Assembly: GCF_026212465.1 (NCBI RefSeq)
Contig: NC_080049.1
Span: forward strand, 10,107,052-10,171,051
DNA length: 64,000 bases
Source: Amaranthus tricolor
Lineage: Eukaryota > Streptophyta > Magnoliopsida > Caryophyllales > Amaranthaceae
Direction: 5' to 3'
The notes under the pieces are model-generated. The model worked only from the letters and a program-made list of their open reading frames with translations. It made no database searches and had not been told where the DNA came from. A program made the translations under genes and the position numbers. This document shows positions 25,434 through 36,005 of the stretch, in pieces (position 1 is the stretch's first letter; each line of letters starts with the position of its first letter).

Positions 25434-26094
25434 TAGAGCGATTCATGGGCGGGAAGCTAACCGGATAGTATCTAAAAAGTCTACCCGCAGGCTCAAATAT
25501 ACATTTGCGGCCATATTTTTCTGTCGCTACCCGCCCATTTTTGAAGTGGGCGAGACCCGCGGGTACGCAGTTATTTCTTATATAAAAATTAAAAATATAA
25601 ATCATATTATAAAGTTAAGTTTTAATAACAATTAAAATATAATACATTGTCTAAAATACTCTAATTATATATAAAGTCTCAAAATACTCAACGTACATGA
25701 ATATTGAATATAGACGGTATAGTCGGCTACTTGTTTGAACTTTGATAGTTGACTGCTTGAGTGCTTTAAGGATTAAAAATACTGAATGTAGACAGTGAAT
25801 TAAAAACTTTAAAATCTAAAAGAAGCAAACCCTAGGGCTAGTACAAGAGTAATGAACTAAAGTTGGGTATGGGTCATGTAGTAGTACTAATTTAATAATT
25901 AATAGAATTATTTATTTAATAAATAAAATGTTACACAAAGCGGGCGGGTGGTTATACCTGTGGGTATTTATTTGGTGTTGCTACCCGCCCGTTTATCTTG
26001 GTGAGCGGGTGTAACCCGTCCAAACTTTAAATTTTTTTGAAAAACGCTGTCTATGCCCCAAACTTGGCAGGTAGCTCGCCTATGAACAACTCTA
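25434..26094. mobile_element. Non-autonomous hAT element, 661 bp
   Basis: Flanked by a perfect 8-bp target duplication TTTTGTTT (25426-25433 and 26095-26102). Imperfect terminal inverted repeats begin TAGAGCGATTCATGGGCGGG on the left and TAGAGTTGTTCATAGGCGAG on the right (reverse complement). CCCGC/GCGGG words cluster at both ends. No transposase. Confidence 0.88.
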
Positions 26095-26102
26095 TTTTGT
26101 TT

Positions 26103-26479
26103 ACCCCAAATGGGAGAACTTAATACAAGGTACACTCTATTACCCCAAAACAGGCGGTTATATTTCTCTTATAACCCCGGAGTAAATATTTCCAGGGAAA
26201 AAAAGTTCCTTCTTCAATAGCAATACAATCAAGCGAAATCAAGGCTAAATTATCATTTTGTCGTCTTCGATGTTGATCTCACTTTCGTCGTCCTCTGATC
26301 ATTGTTTATCTGAAATGTTTAACGATGAAGAAGATGATGAAGATAAAGATGTTGAGTTATTGATTGTAAAAATGCTATCCTGTTTGCAATCTCCACATTT
26401 TATGATTTGACTATGTATGTTTCTTCAAATTTCATTCTGCAATTAGCCCATTTTTAGGGTTTTAACTGCTTCCCTTTTT
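26103..26479. other. Short spacer, no gene seen
   Basis: AT-rich sequence with a CTTCAATAGCAATAC-type stretch and a GAAGATGATGAAGATAAAGA run near 26330. Nothing recognised. Confidence 0.5.
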
Positions 26480-26611
26480 TGTTGGGAAATGTATTGCCCA
26501 ATTTTTCATTATCTAACAATGAGAACATAACAAATATTTATGAGCTAATGGAAACTACTTCTACACATAATAGGCCCAAGACTATTATACATCAATCAAT
26601 AAACACTAACA

Positions 26612-29600
26612 CCCCTCCTCAAGTTGGAGCATACAGATCACAAATGCCCAACTTGAGAAGAAGAAATTGAAATTGACAATGGATTATAAGTAGGAACATA
26701 TTAAGAGGTAGTGAGAGTTTGATCTTAAATAGCTCATTTGAGAAATTAATAATTTAAGACGAGTAAGTTTAAGAGAATTATCAGTGTGAGAATAATCTTA
26801 AATCCACATGACATAAAATATTCTCAATTTAATTTCTCTTCTTTTCCTTTTCCTTTAAATTGGAAAAAAAAAGCAAAAACAACCCAAAAGCCCTCTTCTC
26901 TTTCTCCCTCACGCGTATGAACCCAAAAGAGAAGCAGACATTCATCATCCTCCTTCTTCAAGCCATTCGAATCAGTCTCCATTTCTTCACATTCTCCATC
27001 CTCGAAATTCAGATCAAAAGAGAAATCAGAATAAATGCCCCTCCTTCTAACACTCGAAAATTAGGGCAAACCAAACTCTAATCATCTCCTACTTTGGGTT
27101 TTCACAAGATACATAGCAAGTCTTCATCTCTTGCCACCATTATTGGATGATTCGAAGCAATTTATGGAGGCATTTTTCTTCTTATCGAGTTTTGGTGTAA
27201 AGATTAAGGTTCGAATCTTTCTAATCACTATGTATTATTGTTTGATTCCTTCCTTCTTCTTCTCTCAAAGAATCAAACCATAGCTTACCTCTGATCTGAT
27301 TTTCGAGCAATATCAGTAATTGTGAGCCTTTTCTTCCATTGAAGAAGTGGTTAACATAGCAGCAGCCCAAATTCCCTTTCTAAACCCTTGAATTCTGTCG
27401 AAATGGGGAAAAAATAAATGAAATTTGGTCCTGTTGATTAGACATCAAATCCAAGCCGAAAATCAAGCATTTAATCTGATTTTCTAGTTCGTTTCTTGTA
27501 GCCGCAAACAGAAGGTAATCCTTCTTGCTTTCTTTTTCTGTTTTTATAAATAATTGTACTCTTATTCGTTTACTTTCACTTGTATAATTTTTCATTCATG
27601 TGTTAATGATGTGGAAGTGTAATGGGACCGTTTTAGAGTGTATGAGTTAGCTAAAGAACAAGCTCAACAAGGAACGAAACAAGAGAACACCTACGCAACT
27701 TAGAAACTTATTCTAGATTGGATGGTTTCTTTGAGCAGCAAAAATTCACTACGTATTTTAAACTCTCAAAGCTTTTACTCTCAAACACTAAGTAATAAGA
27801 ATAAAAGGGGCGTGCAACACAAAGTAAGCACAAAGAAATTCACAAAGAAAATCAGAATTTTGTTTTCAATCTCACTTGCCTAAAATGCATGGCAATGAGT
27901 TCCTTTTATACTAAAAATAATGCAAGTGTTACAAGTCTTCAAGGAACCTTTCAACTTCCCTCAAGGAACCTTTTAACTTCCCCTTCAAGGAACCTTTTAA
28001 CTTTCCCCCTTACAAAAAATTAGAAAACAAAGTATTAAACTAAAGCTAAAATTAAGCCTTTTTAATGTTAAGCATTTAAGGCTAATATTGACCCTTTATT
28101 AATAGCTATTTAAACAGCAAATTAAGGCTAATTAAGCTACTTTGAACCGTCCATATTCTCCTAAAAAAAACTCCCATTTAAGCATTAAAGCTAGAATTCA
28201 AGTTGCTGCTTGTATTCAACTTCCCATTTAAGGCAATTGTGCCTTATTCAACTTCCCATTTAAGGCAAGTAATAAAGGATTGCTTTGAAGAGAATCCCAC
28301 AAAATTAGTAGCCATTTGCTTGACATTTGCGTGGCTAAGTAAAGCATGGACCGTAGCTTGTGTTGTAGGAACCGTAACTTGATGATCTTGGACTTTGTCG
28401 ACTGAATTCTCATCAGTTAAACCCTAAATGATGTTGAATCTTGGAATGTATATGAGTTAGTTAGATGAGTTCTTAATTGGAAAACTTATGGGAAATGTGT
28501 TATTGGTGAGTTATGTGATGTTGAGAATTTAAGTGTGGGCTATGATTTTAGTAGTAGATTATTCAAATGATTTAGTTGTGGTTAGTTCAGTGTTCTTGGA
28601 TGTAATATTAACCTTTTCAAATTATGGTAATGGTTAAATATTGATTGATTGGTTGTTTTTGAAAGTATCTAGGGTTCGTGTGGAAATTATTAGTTGAATG
28701 GATAAACTACCTAACTGAGTCCTTCTTTTTGGATAGTTTGTTAATCTTGTTAGTTTCTTGGTTTTGAGTTCAGATGAACATGGAAGTGTTTGAATTGGAA
28801 TACAAAGGGAATTATGGAAGTGTTTTGAGTTCAGATGAACATGGAAGTGTTTGAATTGTATGCTTTGTTGTGATGCTATATGTGTATGCTTCAGGAGACG
28901 ATATCATAGAGGAGCCCTTCTAGTGATTGCGAAGTACCAAACTTAGCTTCTTGAAGCGTACTTTTTGGTGAGTAGAAGCAGTCCCATAAAGGGTCTGGCC
29001 AGATTATATTCTTGAAAATAAACTTTTTACTAAAGCTCTTTTGAATTGGAAATTGTTGAGACAAATGTTGTTGTGAATGCGTATGCTGATATTATGATAT
29101 GGTCAATGGATCGGTCTTGCGAGCTGGTCATTGACGAAGTTGTGGAAGGAGTTCAGGAACATTGTTCCCTACTCCCTGTTTTTGAAGCGAATTTTCATTC
29201 AGATATTGACTAGCTTCACCCGAGAACGACATAGCCTTAGAGCTATGGGACACCTCTCAAACTAGACTCCTTATGCGCACATAGATCTAGGAAACTGATG
29301 TTGCTTTTAAACCTATGATTTGGATTACTGTGTTTTGTTGTTATGGATTGTTACTTCTCATTCAGTTTAATCTCTCTGTGGTTTCCAACTTTTAGTTTGT
29401 CTACAGATCAAAACTAGTCGGGAATAATGGAATAGCGGAGGTGATTAGAGGTTCCAAGGATGTATATTGAGCTGAGCACGTAGGAATTTGTAGTTTTGTA
29501 TTAGGATTTTGGATAAATGCAAATTTGATTTGGTTGAGTTGGTTATATTGGACTTGTAGAGAATTGTATGATTATCTTGTGTTTTAGTTAGATGTTTGTT

Positions 29601-29640
29601 TTGATATGTAGCTGAGTTAGTTACGTTAAAGAGCTGGTGA
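26612..29640. other. Unidentified 3-kb segment inside the Copia remnant
   Basis: Holds a CT-rich leader-like stretch (26820-27060), short open frames without domains, tandem repeats at 27930-28270 and a stretch at 28880-29300 with low stop density but no recognisable protein. It may be a nested insertion or captured host DNA. A solo LTR at about 27600-28430 is possible but its ends could not be fixed. Confidence 0.4.
27930..28270. repeat. Short tandem repeats
   Basis: Three copies of a CAAGGAACCTTT-AACTT-CCC unit (27937-28010) and two copies of a TTCAACTTCCCATTTAAGGCAA unit type (28217-28266). Confidence 0.75.
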
Positions 29641-31010
29641 CCCCTTTACTCAAGTTTTGGAAGTGTGATTTTAGTTTCTTGGGAAATGAACCCCGTGATG
29701 ACCCTGTTTACTCAGTCAATGGTAAGTTGGGTTTTTACAATAGCATCACGAATAGAGTGGCAATTTACTTCAATATGTTTAGTCCTCATGTGAAACACCG
29801 GGTTATGAGCAAGATAGAGTGCAGATATTTCAACCATTTCAGTTACAAGTGACTGCAATCATAGAACGATACTCGACTTCGGTAGAGGATCTAGAAATAG
29901 TGACTTATTTCTTTGTCTTCTAGGAAATAGGGGACTTCCTAAGAAACACTATCCACCTCGTTACTGATCGACGAGTAAGAGGGCAAGCAGCCCAAACGGA
30001 AATCACACCAACTAGACAAAGATAAGTCACAATCAGAATGAAGAAGAATTCTTTGACCAGGAAAACCCTTAAGGTAGTAAGCGACACAAAAACTACATCC
30101 CAATGGTCACGACATGGAGCATGAAGAAACTAAAATAAAACATGAAATACATATGCCAAACAAAAAACTAGTAGACTATGATAATTGATAATTCGTCTCC
30201 ATAGGAAAAGATATTGGTTTAGAACCATGATTACCAGTTTCAACAATAATATCAAAAGCATATTTTCGTTGACATAAGTAAATACCATTTAGACTTTAGA
30301 AACTTCTATACCCAGAAAATACTTGAGAATTCCAAGATCTTTCATATGGAAACAAGAACACAAATATTGTTTGAAAGCATGAATAGCAGTAGGATTGTTA
30401 CTAGAAAGAATTATATCATCCACATAAATAAGAACACTCAATTAACAAATTTCTGATGGGTGAAAAGACTATTCTGAATATGATTGTTCAAAACCATTTG
30501 GTGAAGAGAATTGGCCAGTTTGGCAAACCGACAATGAGAAGCATGTTTCAGACCGTACCGTAAAGAGATTTTCTTAAGCGACAAAACTTACGTAATTGAG
30601 CGCCATGAAAACCAGGAGGCATTTCATGTTATATCTTTGGACAAATCCCCATGTAAGAAAGCATTGTGCACATCCATTTGATGCAACGCCCAGTTTTAGA
30701 TGTAGCCACAGTTAGAAATGCACGAATAGTAGTCATCTTGGCATGCAATGTGAGCAAAAGTGTTTGTATAATCAATCCTTGGAGCTTGATGATTTCCAAA
30801 CATAACTAAACGAGCTTTAAGTTGCTCGATACTTCCATTTGAATTTTATTTCATTTTATATACCAACTACTGATGGAAAATGATTAATATCAAAACCTTC
30901 GAAAATCACAAAAGAATAAGGAAACAAACCTAACTATCAAATTGAAGAACACAATGATAACTTCTAATGGACGAAATCACCACCATCGAGAAGATAATCT
31001 AAAGGCTATA
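29640..31010 (-). pseudogene. Copia reverse transcriptase / RNase H remnant
   Basis: Minus-strand translation with several stops and frameshifts gives WALHQMDVHNAFLHGDL, then SLKKISLRYGLKHASHCRFA, then a YVDD-type segment near 30430-30400. These are the ordered motifs of Copia reverse transcriptase. Gag, protease and integrase were not found between the primer site and this remnant. Confidence 0.75.
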
Positions 31011-31169
31011 ACCCTAGGCTAAAAAAATTTGATTAAAAATAAGAGAAGAAATTGAATCAGGCCTGATACTATGTTAGGAAATGTATTGCTATGTTGATAG
31101 ACCCAAAACTACTACTACACATAATAGGCTAAAGACTTACTATACAACATTCAATAAACCCTAACAATA

Positions 31170-31590
31170 TCTTTTTTTCCTAAATATGAAAATCATTGGG
31201 ATATTTTTGGATTTTGTATTTATTGTTTTGTTGATAGATATTCGTTAACTTCAATTTTGAATGTTTGCAGCTTTTTCTGTTTAGTTTGTTAGAAAAAATT
31301 CACAATCACTGAAGTTAATTTATTTTTACCAAATAAATGCCAAACATGGTGAATGTTGACTTTTACTCATAAAACATTACTACCTTGCTAAGTTTCTTGT
31401 ATTGCTTTCCACATATTTTTCTCCCCTTAAATTAGTAAAATGCTAAAATATCCATCAATAAACTTTATACCAATCTTTTAAATTTGCCACCTTTTTCATT
31501 ATTGCCACTTTTTTTTTAATAAAATTACTAAAATGCCCTTAAATATATTTTTAGTTATAAAATCAAACATCATCATAACTAGTATATCCC
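31170..31590. other. AT-rich spacer, nothing recognised
   Basis: No domain-bearing frame and no clear repeat ends. Confidence 0.5.
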
Positions 31591-32445
31591 GCTCATAGGA
31601 ACTATGGTCAAGGTCTAGGGAGGGAAGAAAGACGGCAACTCATACCCATAAAGGAGAATGCGGTCAAAGAGTCCCTCGGCTCAAGAAAAAACTTCAAAGA
31701 GAGTGTAGCTACCTGGAAGCCTGCAGCTTACAACACACGTCGTCCATTAACAATAATGCAAGAAAGGATAGTACATAAATAAATAAATGCATATAAAGAA
31801 AATAAAAGTAAAAATAAAAAGCAAAAACGAGAAGGTAGTAAGATAGAAAGAGTAGGAGAACGCTATGTAAAGCGTAAGAAACAATAAAACGACAGGTATG
31901 GGGAACATAGTCAGTAATCTAAGACATGAATAAGGCGTCTCCACCTACCCCTATCCCTGATCAGGTCCTTAGAGAGGTGTAGCTCATGCAGGTCACTTTT
32001 TATCTGTGCCTCCCATGTTCTCCTAGGTCTTATCCATCATAGTGTGACCACACATCCACCTCAGCATACGCATTTCTGTAACTTTCATCCTCTGTTCAAA
32101 AACCTTCTTCACGGGCCAACATTTTATCCTATACAACAAAACCGGGCTAATGGCAACACGAAAAAATTTACCTTTTAATCTACTAGGGAACTTTTTATCA
32201 CAAAACACCCTGGTTGCTGCTCGTCATTTAAGCCAACCCGCTTGTATACGGTGAGTAACATCTCCGTCAATCTCTCCATTACTCTGAATTACCGATCCCA
32301 GATACTTGAACATGGTAGTACATGCAACACTTCACCACCAATGGTCACCTTTGGCCCATCTATCAGTTATGTCCCACTGAATTCGTATTGCAAATATTCA
32401 GTCTTCGCAAGGCTTATGACAAGTCTTCGCAAATATTAATTTTAA
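31590..32445 (-). pseudogene. RTE-type LINE reverse transcriptase remnant
   Basis: Minus-strand reading, in broken frames, gives KTEYLQYEFSGT, then VTIGGEV, then LLYRIKCWPVKKVFEQRMK and MRMLRWMCGHTMMDKT, then RPRRTWEAQIKSDLHELHLS and DRGRWRRLIHVLDY. These are in the order of the C-terminal part of RTE-clade LINE proteins. About 50 residues usually found between MCGH and RPRRTW are missing. Downstream (31595-31700) lies a GGTCAAGGTCTAGGGAGGG segment that could be the element's 3' tail. Confidence 0.75.
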
Positions 32446-32460
32446 AAAAGAAAAATTTTT

Positions 32461-33882
32461 AGAGAAAATTGCAAATAACTGCCGCAAAATTTGGTGAATT
32501 ACTGCCACAAAGTTTAATTTTTGCGAATTATTACCATCAAATATTAATTGTTGATAGTGTTCAGGTCACATGACCGAATCCGTACATTATGATCTATTTT
32601 TGTCGATTTTAACTTTGACTTTCTACTCTCACCCATGAATTAACTATAGTACTTAACTTCCAACACCGTCATTCACTCTTCTTTCATCATCATCATCATC
32701 ATCTTAATCATCACATTCACCTTATTTTCTCTTACAATTTCTCAAGTTAACTATTTCCTCAAACCTCCATCATTACTCCTTTCTCCCAAAGAAACCATTG
32801 AAATAATCCACCATTTTCAACAGCATAAAAATTACTAACCGTAAATGACGTGATTTTTTTGTAATTATGAGGTTATCTCAATTCATCAAGGAAAACTCAA
32901 GGAATTTCAAAGCCATTAATGATGACCAACATCATAAGAATATATAGCTTCAATTGCTCATTTGATCTTTAATTGCTTTATTTTCTATTAATCTTTACTT
33001 CAATCCGAAAATCCCCAAATTAATATAAACCCTAACTTGAAACTTCTAATCTTCAATTAATCTTCTTGATGGAAACCCCCAATTTACTTTCAATAAGAAC
33101 CCTAACTTCTTATTACCGGAGTTTGATTATCGGGTTGTTTATTAGGCAACCAACTTGTTTGCTAGATTCTGAAATTTTAATTAATACTTTATGTTAATTT
33201 GATTCTTGTACTTTTAGGGATTCCAAGTAGTAATTTTTAACTAATGGGTTTTTAATTTTCTATGATTTTATGTTGTAACTGATGTTGGTAGCTTGAAATT
33301 TTGAATACAGTTAAATTATGGATATGTTTTGAGTGTTAATTAATACTTTATTTTCATTTAATTAAAACACCCTGTTTGTTTTCAGTCATGGGGTTGAGGT
33401 TCTTCCTTAATGGAAGACATGGGTATATATTTTGGAGGGGAGCTATGGTGGTTTTTACCTTGTTTATCGTTAGAGTGGGATCCATTTAGGGGAAAAGTTA
33501 GGCAAGAAATTCTATGGTGGAAATGATGGAGTTATTTCAATCGCTTTTTTTGAGAGAAAGGGATAATAATGGAGGTTTTAAGAAATGGTTAAGTTGAGAA
33601 ATAGTAAGAGAAAATAAGATGAATGTGATGATGATGATGATGATGATAATGATGAAAGAAGAGTGAATGAGGGAGTTGGGTGCTAACTATTGTAGTTAAT
33701 TCAAGGGTGAAAGTGAAAAGTCAAAGTTAAAACCGGCAAAACTAGGTTAAAATGTACGGAACCGGTCATTTGGCCTGAACACTGTCAACAATAATATTTG
33801 ATAGAATTTTTTCGTAAAATTAAACTTTGCCGCTCTAATTCGCAAAACACTCAAACTTTGCGGCAGTTATTTGTAATTTTCT
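32461..33882. mobile_element. 1.4-kb non-autonomous element with about 370-bp inverted ends
   Basis: The first and last about 370 bp are inverted copies. Both start AGAAAATT-CAAATAACTGCC and both contain ATCAAATATTA, GTGTTCAGG, TTTTAACTTTGACTTT, a CATCATCAT microsatellite and CTTATTTTCTCTTAC in the same order. No transposase frame is present. The long inverted ends suggest a MULE-type or foldback element. The flanking DNA is too AT-rich to fix a target duplication. Confidence 0.8.
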
Positions 33883-33919
33883 TAAAATTTTAAAAATCGG
33901 AATTTAAATCTAGTCACAC

Positions 33920-34740
33920 GTTTTGTGCTGAAATTTGATACAAGTTCACTCTTTCGGCCATGATTTTGGATAAGAAAATCACATTAAAGCAATGTTAGCG
34001 GCATTAGAACCTAGACTTTAAGATTTTTCCACTGATATACTATATGCCCAGTTTCGATAACCGAGTAAGAAATGACGATCGTTTAAAGTTTGCTTGTGCT
34101 GAAATTTGATACATGTTCAATCTTTTGGCGTTACCGTTTTATAGAAAAATGGAATTAATGTAAAGTTTGCGGAATTAGAAACTAGGCTTCAAGAACTTTC
34201 CAACGATATATTATATGCCCAATTCTATAACCGAACGAGAAATGACGACTGTTTAAAGTTTGCAATGATTTTTAGTACATCCAGTCCCGTAAAATGCGCG
34301 ACCGTACCACAGTTGAGTAGCGTACCGATCGTGTGTTTTACACAACCAAACCGCGATCTGATCGCGTGTTTTACGCGATTGAATGTACTAAAAACCACTG
34401 CAAACTTTAAACAGTTGTCATTTCTCGCTCGGTAATCGGAATTGAGCGTATAATATATCGTTGGAAAGCTATTGAAATCTAGTTTGTAATGCCGCCTTAC
34501 ATCAATGCAAAGTTTTTATAAAAAGTTATGTTCAAAAGATTGAACATGTATCAAATTTTAGCACTAGCAAACTTTAAACGATCGTCATTTCTCACTCGAT
34601 TATCGAAAGTGAGCATATAATATATAAGTGGAAAGATCTTGAAGTCTAAGTTCTAATGTCGCAAACATTGCATTATGTGATTTTCCTATCAAAAGTTATG
34701 GCTGAAAGAGTGAACATATATCAAATTTCAATACAATCAA
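33920..34740. repeat. Folded-back tandem repeat (palindrome of about 170-bp units)
   Basis: Two about 170-bp units lie head to tail on the left (starts near 33925 and 34096). Two more lie on the right in opposite orientation (starts near 34400 and 34567), with the symmetry point near 34331. Each unit has CAAACTTTAAAC-GTCGTCA, then a CGATTAT-GAA block, GGAAAG, GAAGTCTA and GTATCAAATTT-AGCAC. Outer copies on the two sides match at about 85% by eye. A half copy lies at 24775-25080. Confidence 0.85.
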
Positions 34741-34912
34741 TTTTTGTTGAAATTAACGATCGCTATCGATTCGTACAAAATCATTTTTGTGATCATTTGC
34801 ATAGCCATGGTGTTTCGATATTGAATTTTAGTTGGGTGAGTGTTTTTAGAGAGATGTTAGAAAGATAAAGTTATGAAAAGTCATTAAAGACACTTGGAAA
34901 TTATCATACGAA

Positions 34913-35893
34913 TAGAGCTGTTCAAATGTGACCCGACTCGAAAATTCGAACCGAAACCGAAAGTTAACCGACCCGAAAGTATGTTTCTTTTTTAGGTTTA
35001 TCGAACCGACATTATCCGAATCGAAGTTGCGCCCGAACCGATTTACGACCGAAAATCGTAAAATCGAACTCGAACTACGACTGACTTTTATAACCGACAT
35101 ATAACAGTTAACCGAGATTACCCGAACCTATTATTGACCGACCTGAGTCATACTCGACCCGAATCATGCTCAAAACCGAACTTGATCCGGCTAAAACCGA
35201 CTTAACCCCAACGAATTTTTAATCGAAATGCTGTAAATCTGAACCAATTTATAACATAGAGGTATGATCGACTCATATTCAATCATCTTATTAGTTAATC
35301 TAATAAAGTAATAGAAATTTTAATAAATTAAATTTTATACATACATGATTTCATATATTTAGAGTTAATAATCAATGGTCAATGTTTATTTAACTATTTT
35401 TAATCAATTTAGATGAAAAATGATAACACTTTAATTTTAACTTACAGTCAAACAAGTAAAACTAATAAAGGAATAATCACTAATTGATTTGCATTTTAAC
35501 TATTTTGCCTAGACTAAGGGGAATCTTATCATCAATTAAAAAATGTCTAACAACTTAATCTGATATTGACTTGATCTATAGTAATTATTAATTCGTAACT
35601 GAATTCTACTAGAAAATAATACCCGAACCCGATCTGTACCTGGTAAAACCGAACCAATTATTAATCGATGACAGTTCGAAACCGATTGACTACTCGACGC
35701 GAACTTCAACCGACACCGAACCGATGCTAACCCGATAGCTCAAATAACCGATCTTCAACCAAACCGTGACTAACCGACCTGACCCGAGTGTGACCCGCTG
35801 TAACACGCATCCGAAAAATAACCAATTCGAAATACAACTGAACCGAATGACACCCATCTGAAACCGACTCGATCACCCGAATGAACACCTCTA
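34913..35893. mobile_element. Non-autonomous hAT element, 981 bp, just upstream of IPT9
   Basis: Inverted ends TAGAGCTGTTCAAATG and TAGAGGTGTTCATTCG (reverse complement of the right end). The 8-bp flanks CATACGAA (34905-34912) and CGTACGAA (35894-35901) match at seven positions. Both ends are packed with ACCGAA/CCCGA words. No transposase. It stops 112 bp before the IPT9 start codon. Confidence 0.85.
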
Positions 35894-35901
35894 CGTACGA
35901 A

Positions 35902-36005
35902 CAGTGACGAATGGCCATTTTTTTTTTCATTTTAAAGAGATATCGTGAAATACTTTGAACAGAATAGAACCTCAACTAGAGAAGTAAAATAGTGAGAGTA
36001 GAGAG
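35902..36005 (+). promoter_or_regulatory. Short 5' leader of IPT9 between the hAT element and the ATG
   Basis: 104 bp, purine-rich close to the ATG. Any promoter must lie here, inside the hAT element or upstream of it. No clear TATA box was seen in this interval. Confidence 0.4.

Larger units (their letters stand above)
26480..31166 (-). mobile_element. Degenerate Copia-type LTR retrotransposon with short LTRs
   Basis: The left LTR at 26480-26611 and right LTR at 31072-31166 both run from TGTTRGGAAATGTATTG to AAC-CTAACA (short inverted ends). On the minus strand a purine tract (TTGAGGAGGGG) precedes the left LTR, and a primer site (plus-strand CCTGATACTATG) precedes the right one. Only an RT/RNase H remnant is recognisable. 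The 5 bp outside the two ends do not match, so the two LTRs may not come from a simple insertion. Confidence 0.65.
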
